A stretch of 64,000 nucleotides of DNA, taken from assembly GCA_000727475.1 (NCBI GenBank), contig KL647294.1, forward strand, positions 2,968,848 to 3,032,847, given 5' to 3'. This DNA is from Sarcocystis neurona (lineage: Eukaryota; Apicomplexa; Conoidasida; Eucoccidiorida; Sarcocystidae). A program made the position numbers and the translations under genes. How positions within the stretch are numbered: the first letter of the stretch is position 1; every line of letters begins with the position of its first letter. Under the pieces are notes generated by a model. The model did no database searches, was not told the origin of the DNA, and saw only the letters and a program-made list of their open reading frames with translations. Below are positions 1 through 12,997 of this stretch, one piece after another.

Positions 1-3000
1 CCTTACCGGTGCAGTGGCAGCAGCAGCGAAGAAAGAGGAGAGGAAAAGGGAGGAAGAGGAGTGCTGGTAACACTCTGCCAGAGAGAAGCAGCAGCCGAAC
101 AGCACAGGGGCAGCAGCAGCAGAAGGGAAACAGCAGCAAATGCGAAGAGAAACAGCACTAGCACAAGAGAAAAGCAGCTGAACAGCAGAAGAGGAGCAGC
201 AGCCGAGCAGCTCCCGAGGGCTGTAGCACTTGCAGTCCGCCGAGCCGAGACAAAAACCGCGAAGCAGAAGGCGCACGACAGGAAGGGGAAGACGAAGAAG
301 AAAAAGAAAAGCAGAAGTTGAAAAGAAGAAAAAGAAGCAGGAAGAGGATAAGAGAAAGAATGGGTTCAGTTGGGGAGACACAGGAGGAGACGCAGAAGCA
401 GAAAAGAAGCATGGGAACGATGCAGGAAGGAGCAGAAGCACCCGCGGAGGAACACTCCCGAGCAAGAACCGCAGAAGTTTCCTCTACTGCTGCAGCAGAG
501 ATATGAAACAGCAGAAGGAAAAGGAAGTAGAACCGAAGTCCACTCACACTTGCGTCCTGTCTTTGTGTGGAACGAATCTCGCGAGCCTACCAGCGCTGCT
601 GCTCCAACTGCATGTGTGGGGTCAACTGTCCAGTGTACGTACACCCCATTTCATCCCATTTCGTCAACTCTAAACGCTACCCACCGCGTCCACCTGTCGA
701 CTGCGGCGCAGCTGTCTCGTTTAACAGACGTCGCGCCTGTCTCGCGAACAGGCGAAGTGAGCAAAAATGTTAAGGCTCCTTTCCACACGCCCGCGGGATC
801 GTATCTCACCGTTTTCCCCACCTTTGTGTATTGCACACACCGACAAAAGAACGTGCACGTGGATTATTTGCATATGTTTGATCTGAAACATGTGAGATGA
901 CACGAAGAAGTAAAACGTTTACAGAAATCGAGAACAATAAACTCCTGCGAAAGGGCTCCTGCTGCCGAACGACCGTCTGCACTGCTGCCGGGATTCTCCA
1001 TGAGCCTGCACCTTTAGATCGCTATGTACACACGTACACATATAGATAGATAGAGATACGTACGTACATATATATATATATATTGGCCAAAGAGTAATGC
1101 ATATATACATGTAAACGTACACATATGCCTGTCTGCACACGTATGTGTATATTGCTGGATGTCTCGATACGGTTTTACACATATGTGTCCGTAGGTGATT
1201 ATTTATTCTGCATGTTGCATGCGCATATATATATATGTTTATCTGCGCCTATATGTGTGTCTACGTATATGCACCTGGCTTTGATCTCACGCAGGTGTTT
1301 AGACATTTGGTACACCGCGACGTGTCGCGTTTTAGATGAAAAGAAGCAACGCATCTGTAAGAGGTGAATACGGATGACGCGCCAGTAGTACGCTGTAGAG
1401 CAGCAGCTCAAACTCGAGGTGACGAACTCACGTGTGTATACGAGCGTGTGCACATGATTCCGTGAAGTGGCCGTATACACCGACGTAGACAAATTTCGCT
1501 TGTCTCTCTATGCACACTGGCATAACGCGTATACGCCTGTATCTGTACGGGTCATCGCCCCTATGTAGTAACGTATCCCCTATGCCGATGTGTGGGTGTG
1601 TGTGTATATACCTTCTACTATTATACAAGGCGGACGGTCGCAATGATAATCGCCATCGTCTACGTATACAGCTTGAGGATATATATATGTATATATTGGG
1701 AGGAGAACTTGCGAGTGTGTGTATCTCTCTCTGTGTAGGTAGGTGCGGCATCTCTGATTGCAACACGTGTATACTGGATGCCAGTATGCGTGTATATATA
1801 TATATACACATATAGATAGATAGATACGTACGTGTGCCTGCGTGGCTACTGTCTGCGTGTTTCGTATAGGTAGGAATTTATAAGGTAATGCCGACTTGCT
1901 AGATCGCGTCGTAAAAAGTGGGAAAGCAGTCGCCACCGCTGTACCTGCTGGCGTAATATAGAGTATTGTCTACTGCTTCATGTACACTTGTACGAATATG
2001 CACGTAAACGCGAGAAAGCAGTCACTTTATCAGCGCCTTAAAATCCCTAGTAAAGATGGAAAAGATGCTTCCGGTTTTACTAGAGAAAAATGCGTCACGG
2101 CGCTCCTCTCAATCACCTGAGACGCATGTACACATGAGCTGAAGATGAAGAGAGCGGCTCCACTTGTGAGTCAAGAGTGTATTTGGCTTCGGCACACCGT
2201 GTATTGTGTGTGGGTACAAGAGAAAAGAGCGACATCGTCGCAGAAAAAGTGGGAGTCACAGCGGAGAGAAACTCGTACTACTGCATTATTTCTCGCGGTG
2301 CGCACATCCCGCCGTACAGGCAAGAGGGGTGTTTGAAGTGTTTGGAGGCGAAGAAATGACGGAAGAACGTTTTTTCGTGCCAAGCCTGCTGAGCTTTTTG
2401 CATCCCGTGTATGTAGTCAGCTAGAAATCACGCATACGAATACACCTAAGTGTATGGGTGTAAGTCTCTTCGTGTGCGTCGGGCGTGCACCAGTCCAACG
2501 GATCTGATGTGCATGCTGGCAGGAAGCAATGCTTCTCGCGCATCACCGGTGTTTTAAAAAATTCATTTTCGTGTACTACTTGTGGCGAAGAACGATACCA
2601 TGGAACATTTCCCAGAACGGTTACTTCCGTGCACTCCTGGCGAAGAATATTTTGTAACACCCCACTGCACGGGTTGTTTCGTTCAAAAAGCGTTTCCGCG
2701 CCTATAGAGGGGCACGTGCTCATTCGATCCTGCAGACGGTATTACGTAGGTACGCACAGACATCCACTGCGGTGGCAGTTTTACTGTCCTCTGTTGATTC
2801 TGCAGGATACGAGGCGACTTACGTATGCACTTTAGTATTTATGTAGTGTAATGTTCCCCAGTGAATTCCAATGTCCTCTGTTATTTTGTAGGATAGTAGG
2901 CGACTCACGTATGCAATCCAGTATTTATGGAGTGTCGTATTCCCTAGTGAATTTTACAGAATAGCAGGTCGAGACACAGCTGGACTACACAGCACGGCTG

Positions 3001-4951
3001 CGGTATTCTCTTGTCCCGTTTGAGTCGCCAGACTGAGGAGTCGTGCTCCTGCCGTTCACATTTGGCAAAACACCATCTTGTACGGGTAGATCAAGGCGAA
3101 TACAGCGAGAAGCACGTATGAAAGAGTTCAGTTTACCGATCAACCCATGCCTGTATCCGTGATGCATACCTGCATACAGGTGTGTGAGTGTCTACACGTG
3201 CAGCGTCACACTGACGGCAACGTTCATAATAGTAAGCCAGCATCGACCTAAGTAGAGTACAGTTGTATACATATTATGCGAAGGTGTAAAATATGCAGCT
3301 ACGCCCGCCACCAGTGGACCCGCGCGTGTCCTGTTTACGCGGTGCGGACACGTATCGAAAATGTGAGGCATGCAAAACCGCCGTTGCGGCACAACCGGGA
3401 GCGTCGCGTGCTAGCAGTCGCAGCAGCACCAGTCGTAGCAGGGAAGGCAGCAGCATTGTTCCGGGAATGGCGGCACTAGCACAAGCAGCAGCGGCAGCCT
3501 CGTGCCATCCGCTGTGTGTGAGTACACGTCAGTGAGCAGGCGAGCGTCCAACTCGGACTAGCACCAGGAGCTGCGGCAGCAGGATTGTAAAACGGACCTG
3601 GCACAGGAGAAGCCGCTGCAGCATGCGTCGACGCTGTTGAGGAGGGCCGTCTTTACACCAAATTTTGTGCGGTTCTGGGTGGCGACAGCGCCTCATCTGG
3701 GATGCGCAAGCGCGCGCAGTTTCATAGGCATATGCGTGCATTTATCCGCCGAAGTGTCCCCCGCCAACACATCCAACCGGGCGCTGCATTACAAACACAT
3801 CCGCTGTGAACACTGCAGAGTTTCCGGACAGTAGCAGCTCCACGCCTGCCTCGGAGACGACCGACGCGAACCTCCTGTTCCTGCTATGCGGCCTCTCCCG
3901 TACACTGCTACGAAGCTGCTGCTGCTGCTAGTGCTCGGACTACCGTGCTTCTGCGGGTCTCCTGCTACTGCACCGCCGCTACCGTTTCTGCTTCTGCTGC
4001 TGCAAGGCTGCTACACTTGTTGCTGTTTGAACTACGTGCTAGCGCAACGCACGCCGACGTTTTCGACGTCTAGCAGTTTTCTGGGCACCATCTTTCCTCC
4101 TTTCGCCCACCACTTCCGTCCTGCTGCTCAAGCGTCTACGGCGCACGCAACGGCGGCCACACCAGCAGGACCATCGTCCTCTTCTCCGCTCTGCTGCTGC
4201 TGCTTCAACAGCCGTAGGTGCGTCGTGATGCATGCGATAGCATCAACAGCAGCACGCCACACAGTATCCGGTTCCTGACGCTCACGCTGTCACATATTAA
4301 AAAGCTGCTGCTACTGCAGCAGCGAACACGCGCGGCAGGCCATGCACACACTTTCTGCTGCCCACGCCGTCACATACTTGCGAGGCACGCCGCAGCAGTC
4401 CAACCGTCGCAACTGCTACACAGCACCCACAGAGCGATGCTCCCAACCGCAGAGACACTGCTGCAGCAGCAGCAGCAACCAACAGCATCGCCTCTCAGGT
4501 CTCACGCACCAGCTTCTTTCTCCGTCGACTACTTGCACCTCTTCCCCAGATGAAGACGCAAGTACATACAGCGGTAGCAGCAGCGAGAATCCCACCAGTT
4601 TCAGCTGCCTCTCCGCAGCAACAACAACACACGCATAGAAAACGCATGCAACACAACGACCGGGCGCGACGCCAGGTGCTTCTGAAAGACCGCTGCAGCT
4701 ACTGGTGTTGCCCTAAAAATGTTGACCTTATCCTTGTCCCTACCCGCTGCTGCCGCTGCTGCTTCGCCCGTGCTGCCGCGGTGGTTGTTGCCTTCCGGGC
4801 TGCAGGTGTGTCTTCGGCAGTTGCGAGACAGTGTCTCGTGCTGCGGTTTTGAACGGGCTTCACAAAGAAGACTCTCCTGGTTCTGCTGTCTCGTCTCTTC
4901 ATCTTGTCTCCTTGAAGAAAAAACACGCGTCGCGAGCCGACTCTCTCGCGT
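1..4951. other. Repeat-rich region beyond the 3' end of RanBP1; no gene supported
   Basis: No convincing exon is visible. About 1-540 is CAG/GAA-rich on the plus strand, giving open frames in several phases without a recognisable domain. About 1020-1830 is TA, TGTA and TACG microsatellite. About 1860-3300 is the least repetitive part and holds an 87-bp tandem duplication described separately. About 3400-4700 returns to degenerate CTG/CAG triplets, open on both strands. The ends of other genes or untranslated regions could lie here unseen. Confidence 0.6.
2785..2957. repeat. Imperfect tandem duplication, unit about 87 bp
   Basis: Two adjacent copies begin at 2785 and 2872. Both start TGTCCTCTGTT and share blocks such as AGGCGACT, ACGTATGCA, AGTATTTATG and AGTGAATT in the same order. 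The sequence between the blocks has diverged, so the duplication is not recent. It carries no evident open frame. Confidence 0.8.
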
Positions 4952-7900
4952 TTAACTCCGCTGCTTGCTAGCTTCCCCGTCTTTCGAAGCAGACCCTTCT
5001 GCCGCTTTGTGCTGCTGATGCTGCTGTCCTGCTGCTGCCCCCTGCTCGCCCTGCTTGGCCTGTGCCCCTTTTGCAGCTGCGCCACTGCTGTTGCTGTCGG
5101 TGCTGTTGCTTGTCGTCCCCTCCGGTGTTGCTGCTGCTGCGGGGGCTGCCTGGCCCTCGGTCGTGGACGCTTTCGCAGTTACTGCTGCGTTTTTGTCTGC
5201 GGCTGCAGCAGCAGCAGCCTGCTGTTCAGGCGCCACACCAAATATCTTCGCGTTCTCTGCTGCCGCTTCTTCGAACTTCCGCTTGAACTCTTGGGCCTCT
5301 GCAGCAGCAGCGCACGTCGTCATTTCCATCACACCCACCCACACACACACACACACACGACGCAGCAGCAGCAACACCAGCAACAACACGTGGTCGTTAA
5401 ATCCTTTCTTGGTGGGATTTAAACCTGCGCTGCTTTATGCCCCTTCTCAGCGAATATGACCCTCCTCCTGCTGGCAGTTGTATCTTGTGGACTGTATTCC
5501 TTCAAGTCTCGCCAAGGGGGGGGAAAGGAAGCCTCACGATACTCTTTCCTTCTCCTCCCCTGCTGCCATCTGAAACTGCCCCCCCCCCTTCTTTTCCACG
5601 GCTGCGACAACTTGTTGGCATCCCACCGATGGGAAGTGACTTCTTCGACTGACCAGAAAAATCACCGCTGAGAGAAAAACAGTCCCACTTCTGCTCCTCC
5701 TGCTCAGACGCCGGCATGAACCACTTCTTACCACTTCAAACAAATAGACGCAAAAAAATCAGCACGGTCCTTCTCGTGTTCTTCTGTCTATCTCAGCATG
5801 CAGCACGGCAGCAGCCCTTCGGACGTTCCTTTGTCTCTCACCTCTTCTCCTCTTTTTCTTCCTTCTTCGTAGTCCCCCAGCAGGCAGCAGAAGAAACGCA
5901 GACGGTGCATTCTCACTTGTGCTTAACCGACAAACGACGCAATTTCGTCTTCTTCTAACAGCGGCCAGCCGGGGATCAGAAGAAAAAGAACTTCCGTTAG
6001 TTGTCGAGAAATCTTCCCACGCAGCACCATCACCCGGAGGAAAACAGGAACGCACACACGTGCGACTAGAGCGACACACCGCGCAGAATAACCCCGCAAG
6101 CAGCAGCGCACTACCGTAAATTCTTATCTGCATATATATATAAAGCTGGACGATATGTCTCTCTATATACATACACACGTGCAGGTAATACATATGTATC
6201 TACACATATGTGCAGGTTTAGGTATGTATGAATACATACGTGTAAACATACATATATATATGTATATGTACAGGTTTAGCTACGTATGTATATATATACA
6301 TATATATATGTATATGTACGGGTTTTTAACTATGTATGACTACATACGTACATACATATACATATGTATACATATATCTATCTATCGCTTCATAGACACG
6401 TATACACAAAGACGTGGACCTCTTCTAACTCGGGGCTGAATTCTGCTTGCTCTGTTATAACGCGTGTGCGCACACCGACCTCCCCCGTGCCGCTCTCTCT
6501 CTGCTCCATGAGGCAAAGACAGCTCTGCAGCACTCCTGCATCGCATATATATATATATATATATGACGTGGATATATCTGAAGGAAGATAAGCATCAGCT
6601 GCTGGTGAACGGCCGCAGCGGGTCTCTCTCGCACTGCAGAATCCTTCTGACGTTTCACCTTCCTGCTGTAGATGCGCGCGCGGGTATACATATTGAGAGC
6701 ATGCCTGTGCGAATCTACTTCTATAAATAAGAAACGTGTCTCTCTCCCCCTACATATATGATGTGTAGACGCGTCCGACGTGGGGATGGAGACCGGTGAT
6801 ACGTAGGGAAGAACGCACCTCGTGAGAACCCTCCGTGTGTATTTGGTGTTGACGGACGGCTATCGCTCGATACGTCTGCCTGTCGCGGGAAGTGAAAATG
6901 CCTCGCCTCGAAACGAAATTAGTGGGAAAAGAGAATCCGCTGAATACGTGAATTAATAAGAAAGGCGAGTTCGCTAAATACGTCAGAGGGAGGGACGGAG
7001 AAGGAGACAAAAAGAGAGAAGCAGACACTCTTGAGACAGTTGTACCGACGACGCCTCGTTTTCATCTCTTAAAGAATGACTTTCTTCCGTGCAGAAAGGA
7101 GAAAAAGCAGATTCTCGACTTTCGATGAAGAAAGGAACACTGTGAGATATTCGCGCAGCTGTACATCCGTCTCTCTCCGGCAGAGAGTCCTGCATTTCCC
7201 ACGACATTCGTTGATCTTTCACAGCGACATGCAGGCATGCAGGAGCCTTTTGTTCTTCAGCGCCTGCTGCATGTGCGTCTGTGTGTGGTTTTGTCACAAA
7301 CGGAGAGGAAAGTGTTGACAATTCAACAGAGACTGCAGCAGGAGAGGAGAGTGTCTCTCTTACGGTCGACTTGCGCGAACTTCAACGCAAACTGCTCATT
7401 CTTCAGTTCATTTTCCGCAAAATCCATCACCGTCCAGACCCATATCTTCTCGCTTCCCACATTTGGTGAAAGTTTGCAGTATACATCCGTCGCCAGCACT
7501 GCGTAACCCACACGCACATATAATAGGCACACACACACACACAGATCATCCCTGTATCCTGACCGAGTAACAGCAGCAGCGGCAGCAAGACGGCCACTGC
7601 GGACCGCCGACGGATCGGGGCAAGAAACACGCCCGATCGCTTCTCTACAGCAGCGCTGCAGCAGCAGATGCAAGGGGCACGGCAAGCGACAGGCGTAGCT
7701 GCTGCGGTGTGGAAAACGCAGCAGCAGCGCACCAGCAGCAACAGCAAAAGAGCGCCGTCGCTGGCAGCTTCTACAGACTCACACCCACGGAGACACACGT
7801 ACAGCCGGCAGCCACTGCAGCAGCTACTGCAGCACCCGCCGCAGCTACAGCAGACGAGTCCGCACCAGTAGCGGCAGACGCGACGCGGCAGCAAAGACAG

Positions 7901-10900
7901 CGGCGCGCATGCAGCAGCAGCAGCAACAGCAGCACCGGGACTGACAACCGCAGCTACAGCGCAGCAGGCAGCGGTGCCGCAAAAGCAGCAGGATTCGTCG
8001 GCAGCAGCAGCAAAAATCACGAGCAGCCCCGAGTCCCCAACAGCAGCGTCGTCGTAACTAGAATGAAGGACGGGGCAGCTAAACACGCCCGCACCGTCGC
8101 AGTGACCGCAGCGCAGACGCACCACCACCAACAGCAACCGCAGCAGCAGTAATACCAGCCGCAGCAGCGGTAATAGCAACCGCGGCAGCAGTAACAGCAG
8201 CCGCCGCAACAGCAACAGCAACCGCAGCAACAGCAACCGCCGCAACAGCAACAGCAACAGCAACCGCAGCAGCAGCAACAGCAAGCGCAGCTTCGACGAC
8301 AGCAGCAAACCCGCAGCATCTTTGAGAGAGAAGGCAGAAACACCCAGAAACTCTGTCTCTGCCTCATCGACGCCGTCCCAGCAACACCGCCTGCGACCCC
8401 CGTTGTAGATACCCTCCATCTCAACAGCACTGCTGAAAAAGCGAACGTGTACCAACACACATGTATATATAGGTCCGCACTATATATAGTCATGGGTATA
8501 CAGACGCGGCAGCACTGCTAACAAAACTAAAGTTATACTACCGTACATATATATATAGGTACATATTACATATATTCGTATATACGTATATATTTCTATA
8601 TACGCAGTGAACAAACACATGTTTATTTGCACGTATAGATATCCATACTACCACACACGCAGATACGCAGCAAGAGAAAGTCGCTTCACCCTATGGATGC
8701 GTATTTGACGCCAACAAAAAGCTGCCCAGCAGAGACCAAGTTTTCCACGAAGGGAGACGCCGCGGCGAGTACACTACCATGTGTCTCTGTCTCTGTGTAC
8801 GTATGTGTGTATTTCACTTCTCCTGCCCTCTCGCCGGAAGATGTACGCGCCTGAAACAGACAACCGTCTTCTACGACGACGCACGTAGTAGTGGCCTGGC
8901 ACGTGCTCGGGACCACTGAGACAGAAATTTCTCCCATCCCACACGTGTGTTTAATAAGAGAGAACTACTGCGCACGTTGGTCAACTCAGCGCGAAGGCCG
9001 GTGACTTCTTTTACATCTCAAAATGCTTGTTCGGAGACAGAAATGTCCATGGGAGACGGGAGGGGGAGACGGCGGCTCTCGGTCTCCGTCTCTCCCTCTA
9101 TCCTCCGAACGAAGAAGTCTTCTTCTTCACGCAATCCCACAAATGTCTGCGTCTTTTGGCGGCCTGTGTGGCTATGTCACTTTCTGCAGCAGCAGACGCC
9201 TCGCTCGCGCTTCCTCTGCTGCCCCCCCGTCCCGCCCGACCCGCGGGGACACAGCTGCATAGTTCTACACGTATCCGCGTGAATGCAGGGAGAGATGCAG
9301 AGCGCTACACCGTCTACTGCAGTGTTGCGAGAGAGAGACCGAAAACAGGAGGTTTCTACTGTTCTTTCTTGCCAGTTCCGCTGCTCTTCCAGTACGTGTG
9401 TATACATGAATGTCCGCACTCTTATAGTTATCCCACATACATATATATATACATATATGCACATGTGTATACATCTATGTATATGTAGTTATGTATATGT
9501 ATTATGTATGTGTGTATCTGTACTCACACAGAGAGAGAGGGACGGCCACCTACACAAATAACCGTATCCACAGGGGGGCACAGATACACAACGACGCAGA
9601 CACACAAGCAGACGCATTTTACTCGTACAGACGCACTGTCCACGCATCTGTCTCTCTAGTGCTTCGCTGGCGAAGATGTAGATCTACCTATGCGCGGGCA
9701 TACATAGATGGATATATACAGAGAGAGTCGCTTATGCAGAGACCACATGTCTACACATACACATACATGCATGAAGTTGCTTATACACAGGTGTTGTGTT
9801 TGAAGATGATCAGCCACTTATATGCATGTCTTCAGATGAATTATACCGTAGTGGTTGGCAACAATTTTGAGAGTCTTTTCTTGTCGAAGAAGAAATCGAA
9901 TTTTTCTGTTTTGTTTGTGACGAAGCAGCTTCGCTTCTCCGATGCCCCGTTCCTTCCATTCGCCTGCTCCACCGCCCGGCTGCGACGCCCAGCGGTAAAG
10001 TTTGCTCCGGCACTTCCAGAATACTTCTTCGTCTTCTTCTCCTGTCTCCACGGCCACTTCCTTTACCTCAACCTTGCAGAGGGAGGCAGGAAAATAACAG
10101 GGACACGCAGACAAAAAATGGGTCGCGACGACCCACGGACCCAAACGGGGAAGCGAGGGAGAGAGGCGCGCCAACGCACAGAAGAACAAACTTTACTACG
10201 CAGAAGGGCAGGTCAGAAAAGAAGAAAACCAGCAGAAAGAGCAGCAGGAACAACGAGTCGAACAAACTCTCAAATGCAGCAGCACCACGTGCACAAACCA
10301 CTGGAGCAGCAAGACGAACTGTAGCACAGCAGTGGCACAGCAGCGGCAGCAGCAGAGAGTCAATGGCAGCCGTGGACCGGCCATTAACACGTAGGGCACG
10401 GACGAGCCATTCCTCAACAGGCGCAGCAACAGCAGCACCGCAGCAAACAGCCAGGCCTCCCCCCCTATATGCATATCCATCTATACGCACGGCTGCTTCA
10501 CCCGCGCACACGTACAAGGTAGACTGGGATACGCACATATATACTTGCACACATGTGGAGGTGTCTTTTGCATGCTGCTATTCGGGGAAAGAAACAAAGA
10601 AGATACGCATGCAGAGATGCACACGGAAATCCTACACACTTGCGACAAGGAGCAAAAACGCATGCGCCAGGGCGGGTGCTGTCTGTGTCACCAGTGCGGT
10701 CCCACATTGAGGCCTTTCTGTGCGCTGTCTTCTTGCCTTCTATTTTCTGCATAGGAAGAGAGAGGAGGAAACGCGCCGCACTCACACTCACAGATATAAA
10801 ACGATACAAACACGCGTACACATACGTAGCGAGGCGTAGGTTACCCTACTAGGGAAGTGCGGACATGTATACGCGTTGAGGAGAGCCTGTCTATCAAGTG

Positions 10901-12997
10901 TATGTATCTACATATGTACATACACGGGTACGTACGTATGTTTCGTGTGGATGAACTGACGGGTACACATCCGTACGTGTAGTAGTGATACGCAACTAGA
11001 GAAATTAATAGATATACTTTTATCTATGCAGATGGACACAGACACAGGGAAAAGAAAACTCCTGGAGAGGGCGCGTCGCCCTTCTTGCTAGTGATTGTAC
11101 GCGAACGCGCGTCCTTCTACACTCAGGGGCTGCAAAAGCAGATCCTGGTGCTTGCAAGTCGCTTTTACTATCACGTCACTTCGCAGGTGGGCGGACCTAC
11201 TAGCTTCTACGTCGACACTCTTAATAAAGATGCTGTCGCTGGCACGCGTCGATTTACACACACATACCCACGCGCCCACATCTGCTCAAAGCTACTTTCG
11301 CTTCCACCTAGATTGCTACTCAGGAAGGAGACGCCAGTAAACATATACATATATATATATATATATAGGGACATGTCTGGGGGTGTGCGTCGTACGTGTC
11401 AGTAGTCTTTAACTGTGTATGTACAAGCTTTCCTGGTATCGCCTGTTGATAAAAATCCGACGCAGAGACAAAAACACACGTGACAATGGTATCTCCACCG
11501 TAGAGACCCGCCCTCTCCCACTTCGTCTGTTTGTTGCTGGCACACGGCTGCAGAAGTCGGTGTGCGCCAGCGCATCTCTGCGTATCGGCAGTGGTCCTTC
11601 CTATTTTCAAGGAGCCGCAGGGTGTCCACGATGATTACGTTGGAAACCAAGGGAACACGCGCGCAAGCGAAGGGAAGTAGCGTAACTTGGAGAGTTACAC
11701 ACACAGACATAGATCTGCACTGGTGTTCATGTCGAAAAGTCTCTCTCCTGGAAACACATAGACTTGTGCGGATGCTCACGTCGAAGAGTCTAGCACGCTC
11801 TCCTGGAATTCACATGAAGCGCATGCGCACACTTGCGTGCGCAAATGGGCACTGATGGGAAAAAAAAAGAAAAGACGCTGGGAAGGAAACTCGTCGGCGT
11901 ACGCAGGCAGGTACAGACCAGGAACGAGTTCGGACAGGGAGAGGCGGACATCCAACGGGAATCTCCCCACACACGAGAGGGAAGGAGAATGAAAAAGCGA
12001 AAGCCGGATAGGGCTATGCCCTCCCCAAAAACACTCCGATAGCAAAGCCACTGCGCGGCAGGGTCACGCTGCTGCAGCCGTAACGCACATTCTCGAAACG
12101 TGTGGGCGGACTTCCAGTGTCAGCGCCACATCTCAGTCGCTGTCTTTCCCCATACTTAGTAAGTGTGCGTGCCCGCACATATTCGCAAGCCTCAGCAAAG
12201 CAGGGGTAGGTACACTGCAGGTGTAGACATTCTACATACTGCGGGGTCGTGAAAATTCGTACGTACGATATGTGTGTGTGTGTGTGGATGTGTGGATGTC
12301 GGTATGCGGATAGCCCAGCAGGACCGGTGGGATGAGGACTTCACGTGAGTAGTGAGATTACATGCACTTCGGCATACAGAGACCCCTCAGAGGTCCTTTA
12401 CCTCGGTGTACGTACACCGCACACTGCAGTGATGTGTACGCACACTGCAGTGAGGTGTACGCACACCTCACGCTATTAAAGTTGACGACGGCTGCACACA
12501 CAGGGACGCACGCCTATAGTGAGGACATCTCATGCGCACAGTTCCTGAAATGGGCAGAAAATAGCGTGTCCCATAACCCTACCGACTACAGGAGAGACGC
12601 AGCTGCTGCTGTGTACGTACACGTCTCAGCCAGGGAGTGATCGGACGCGTCCACCGGGCGATGTACATACACCTCACGTAGGACCAGCTTCCAATGGACC
12701 GATGCACAAACTTTAGACATACGTATGTGAGAATGGCAAGGTTTATGAGTAGCGTCTGAAGCTTCGGCACGTGGGCACCTCAGGTGGCGGACAAACCTGT
12801 GGGGTGGTCCAGTTTCCCTCTGTAACTTCTTCTTCGGGATTGAATGTTTCTTCATCCTCTTTCGCCGCTGTGCTCGGTGCCGCTGCTGGCGCCGCTGCTG
12901 GTGCTGCTGCTGCCGCTGTAGGGGTGGCTCCCGTCGCAGCCCTTCCGCTCTCCTCTGCCGCTGCAGGTTGAGCGCTCGCAGTGGAAGTTTCTGCCAT
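4952..12997 (-). CDS. RANBP1: Ran-binding protein 1 (RanBP1), four exons
   Basis: RanBP1 binds Ran-GTP and helps RanGAP release cargo complexes after nuclear export, normally in the cytosol. Exons on the minus strand are 12997-12797, 10072-9847, 7498-7364 and 5298-4952, giving 302 residues. Every junction is GT-AG and the phases (0, 1, 1) match. Exon 1 starts at ATG 12997, has an Ala/Pro-rich leader, then EEEVTEGNWTTPQ. Exon 2 holds the domain core, including EEVFWKCRSKLYRW, EWKERGIGEAKLL and KTLKIVANHY. Exon 3 adds KLSPNVGSEKIWVW and FALKFAQVD. Exon 4 completes the domain with QAQEFKRKFEE (about residues 188-198). The joined domain aligns without gaps with the animal and yeast family as I know it. 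The roughly 100-residue tail is Ala/Gln/Ser-rich and shows no obvious leucine-rich export signal, unlike vertebrate RanBP1. Identification is very secure; the exact start and tail are slightly less so. Confidence 0.94.
5299..7363 (-). other. RanBP1 intron 3
   Basis: This intron is 2065 bp. The donor follows GTCGACC as GTAAGA and the acceptor is CTGCTGCAG just before 5298. It contains a C/T-rich stretch on the plus strand (about 5450-5900), a TATG/TACA microsatellite (about 6130-6400), a TA run near 6545-6564 and mixed sequence at 6600-7360. No additional exon is supported. Confidence 0.85.
7499..9846 (-). other. RanBP1 intron 2, containing a CAG/CAA array
   Basis: This intron is 2348 bp, with donor G|GTATAA and acceptor ACGCAG. 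About 7560-8300 is CAG/CAA-rich, densest at 8128-8300, and open in several frames on both strands. Because it lies between two exons of one conserved domain and is cleanly spliced around, those open frames are best read as intronic. TA/TATG microsatellites lie near 8460-8640 and 9430-9500. Confidence 0.85.
10073..12796 (-). other. RanBP1 intron 1
   Basis: This intron is 2724 bp, with donor CACAG|GTTTGT and acceptor CCCTCTGCAAG. The acceptor is preceded on the minus strand by a long C/T-rich tract (about 10075-10270 on the plus strand, where it reads purine-rich). The intron holds TA runs near 11344-11366, a short TG run near 12270 and a palindrome cluster at 12404-12622 described separately. 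No exon is evident. Confidence 0.85.
12404..12622. repeat. Cluster of short palindromes with core GTGTACGTACAC
   Basis: A perfect 16-bp palindrome, CGGTGTACGTACACCG, lies at 12404-12419. A near-palindrome with the same core is at 12451-12470, a further variant is near 12434, and an exact 12-bp core is at 12611-12622. Two of them are followed by the separate palindrome CACTGCAGTG. The cluster lies in RanBP1 intron 1, close to the first exon. Any role as a protein-binding site or RNA hairpin is inference. Confidence 0.65.

Noticed and set aside
5385..5450. GGTTTAAATCC on the minus strand, like a tRNA B box
   Set aside because: The flanks do not form a T-stem or acceptor stem and no A box lies at the right distance.
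7427..8458. Open frame of 343 codons, Leu/Cys-rich, minus strand
   Set aside because: It is the antisense of a CAG/CAA array, crosses RanBP1 exon 3 in the wrong frame and lacks an ATG start. RanBP1 splicing explains the locus better.
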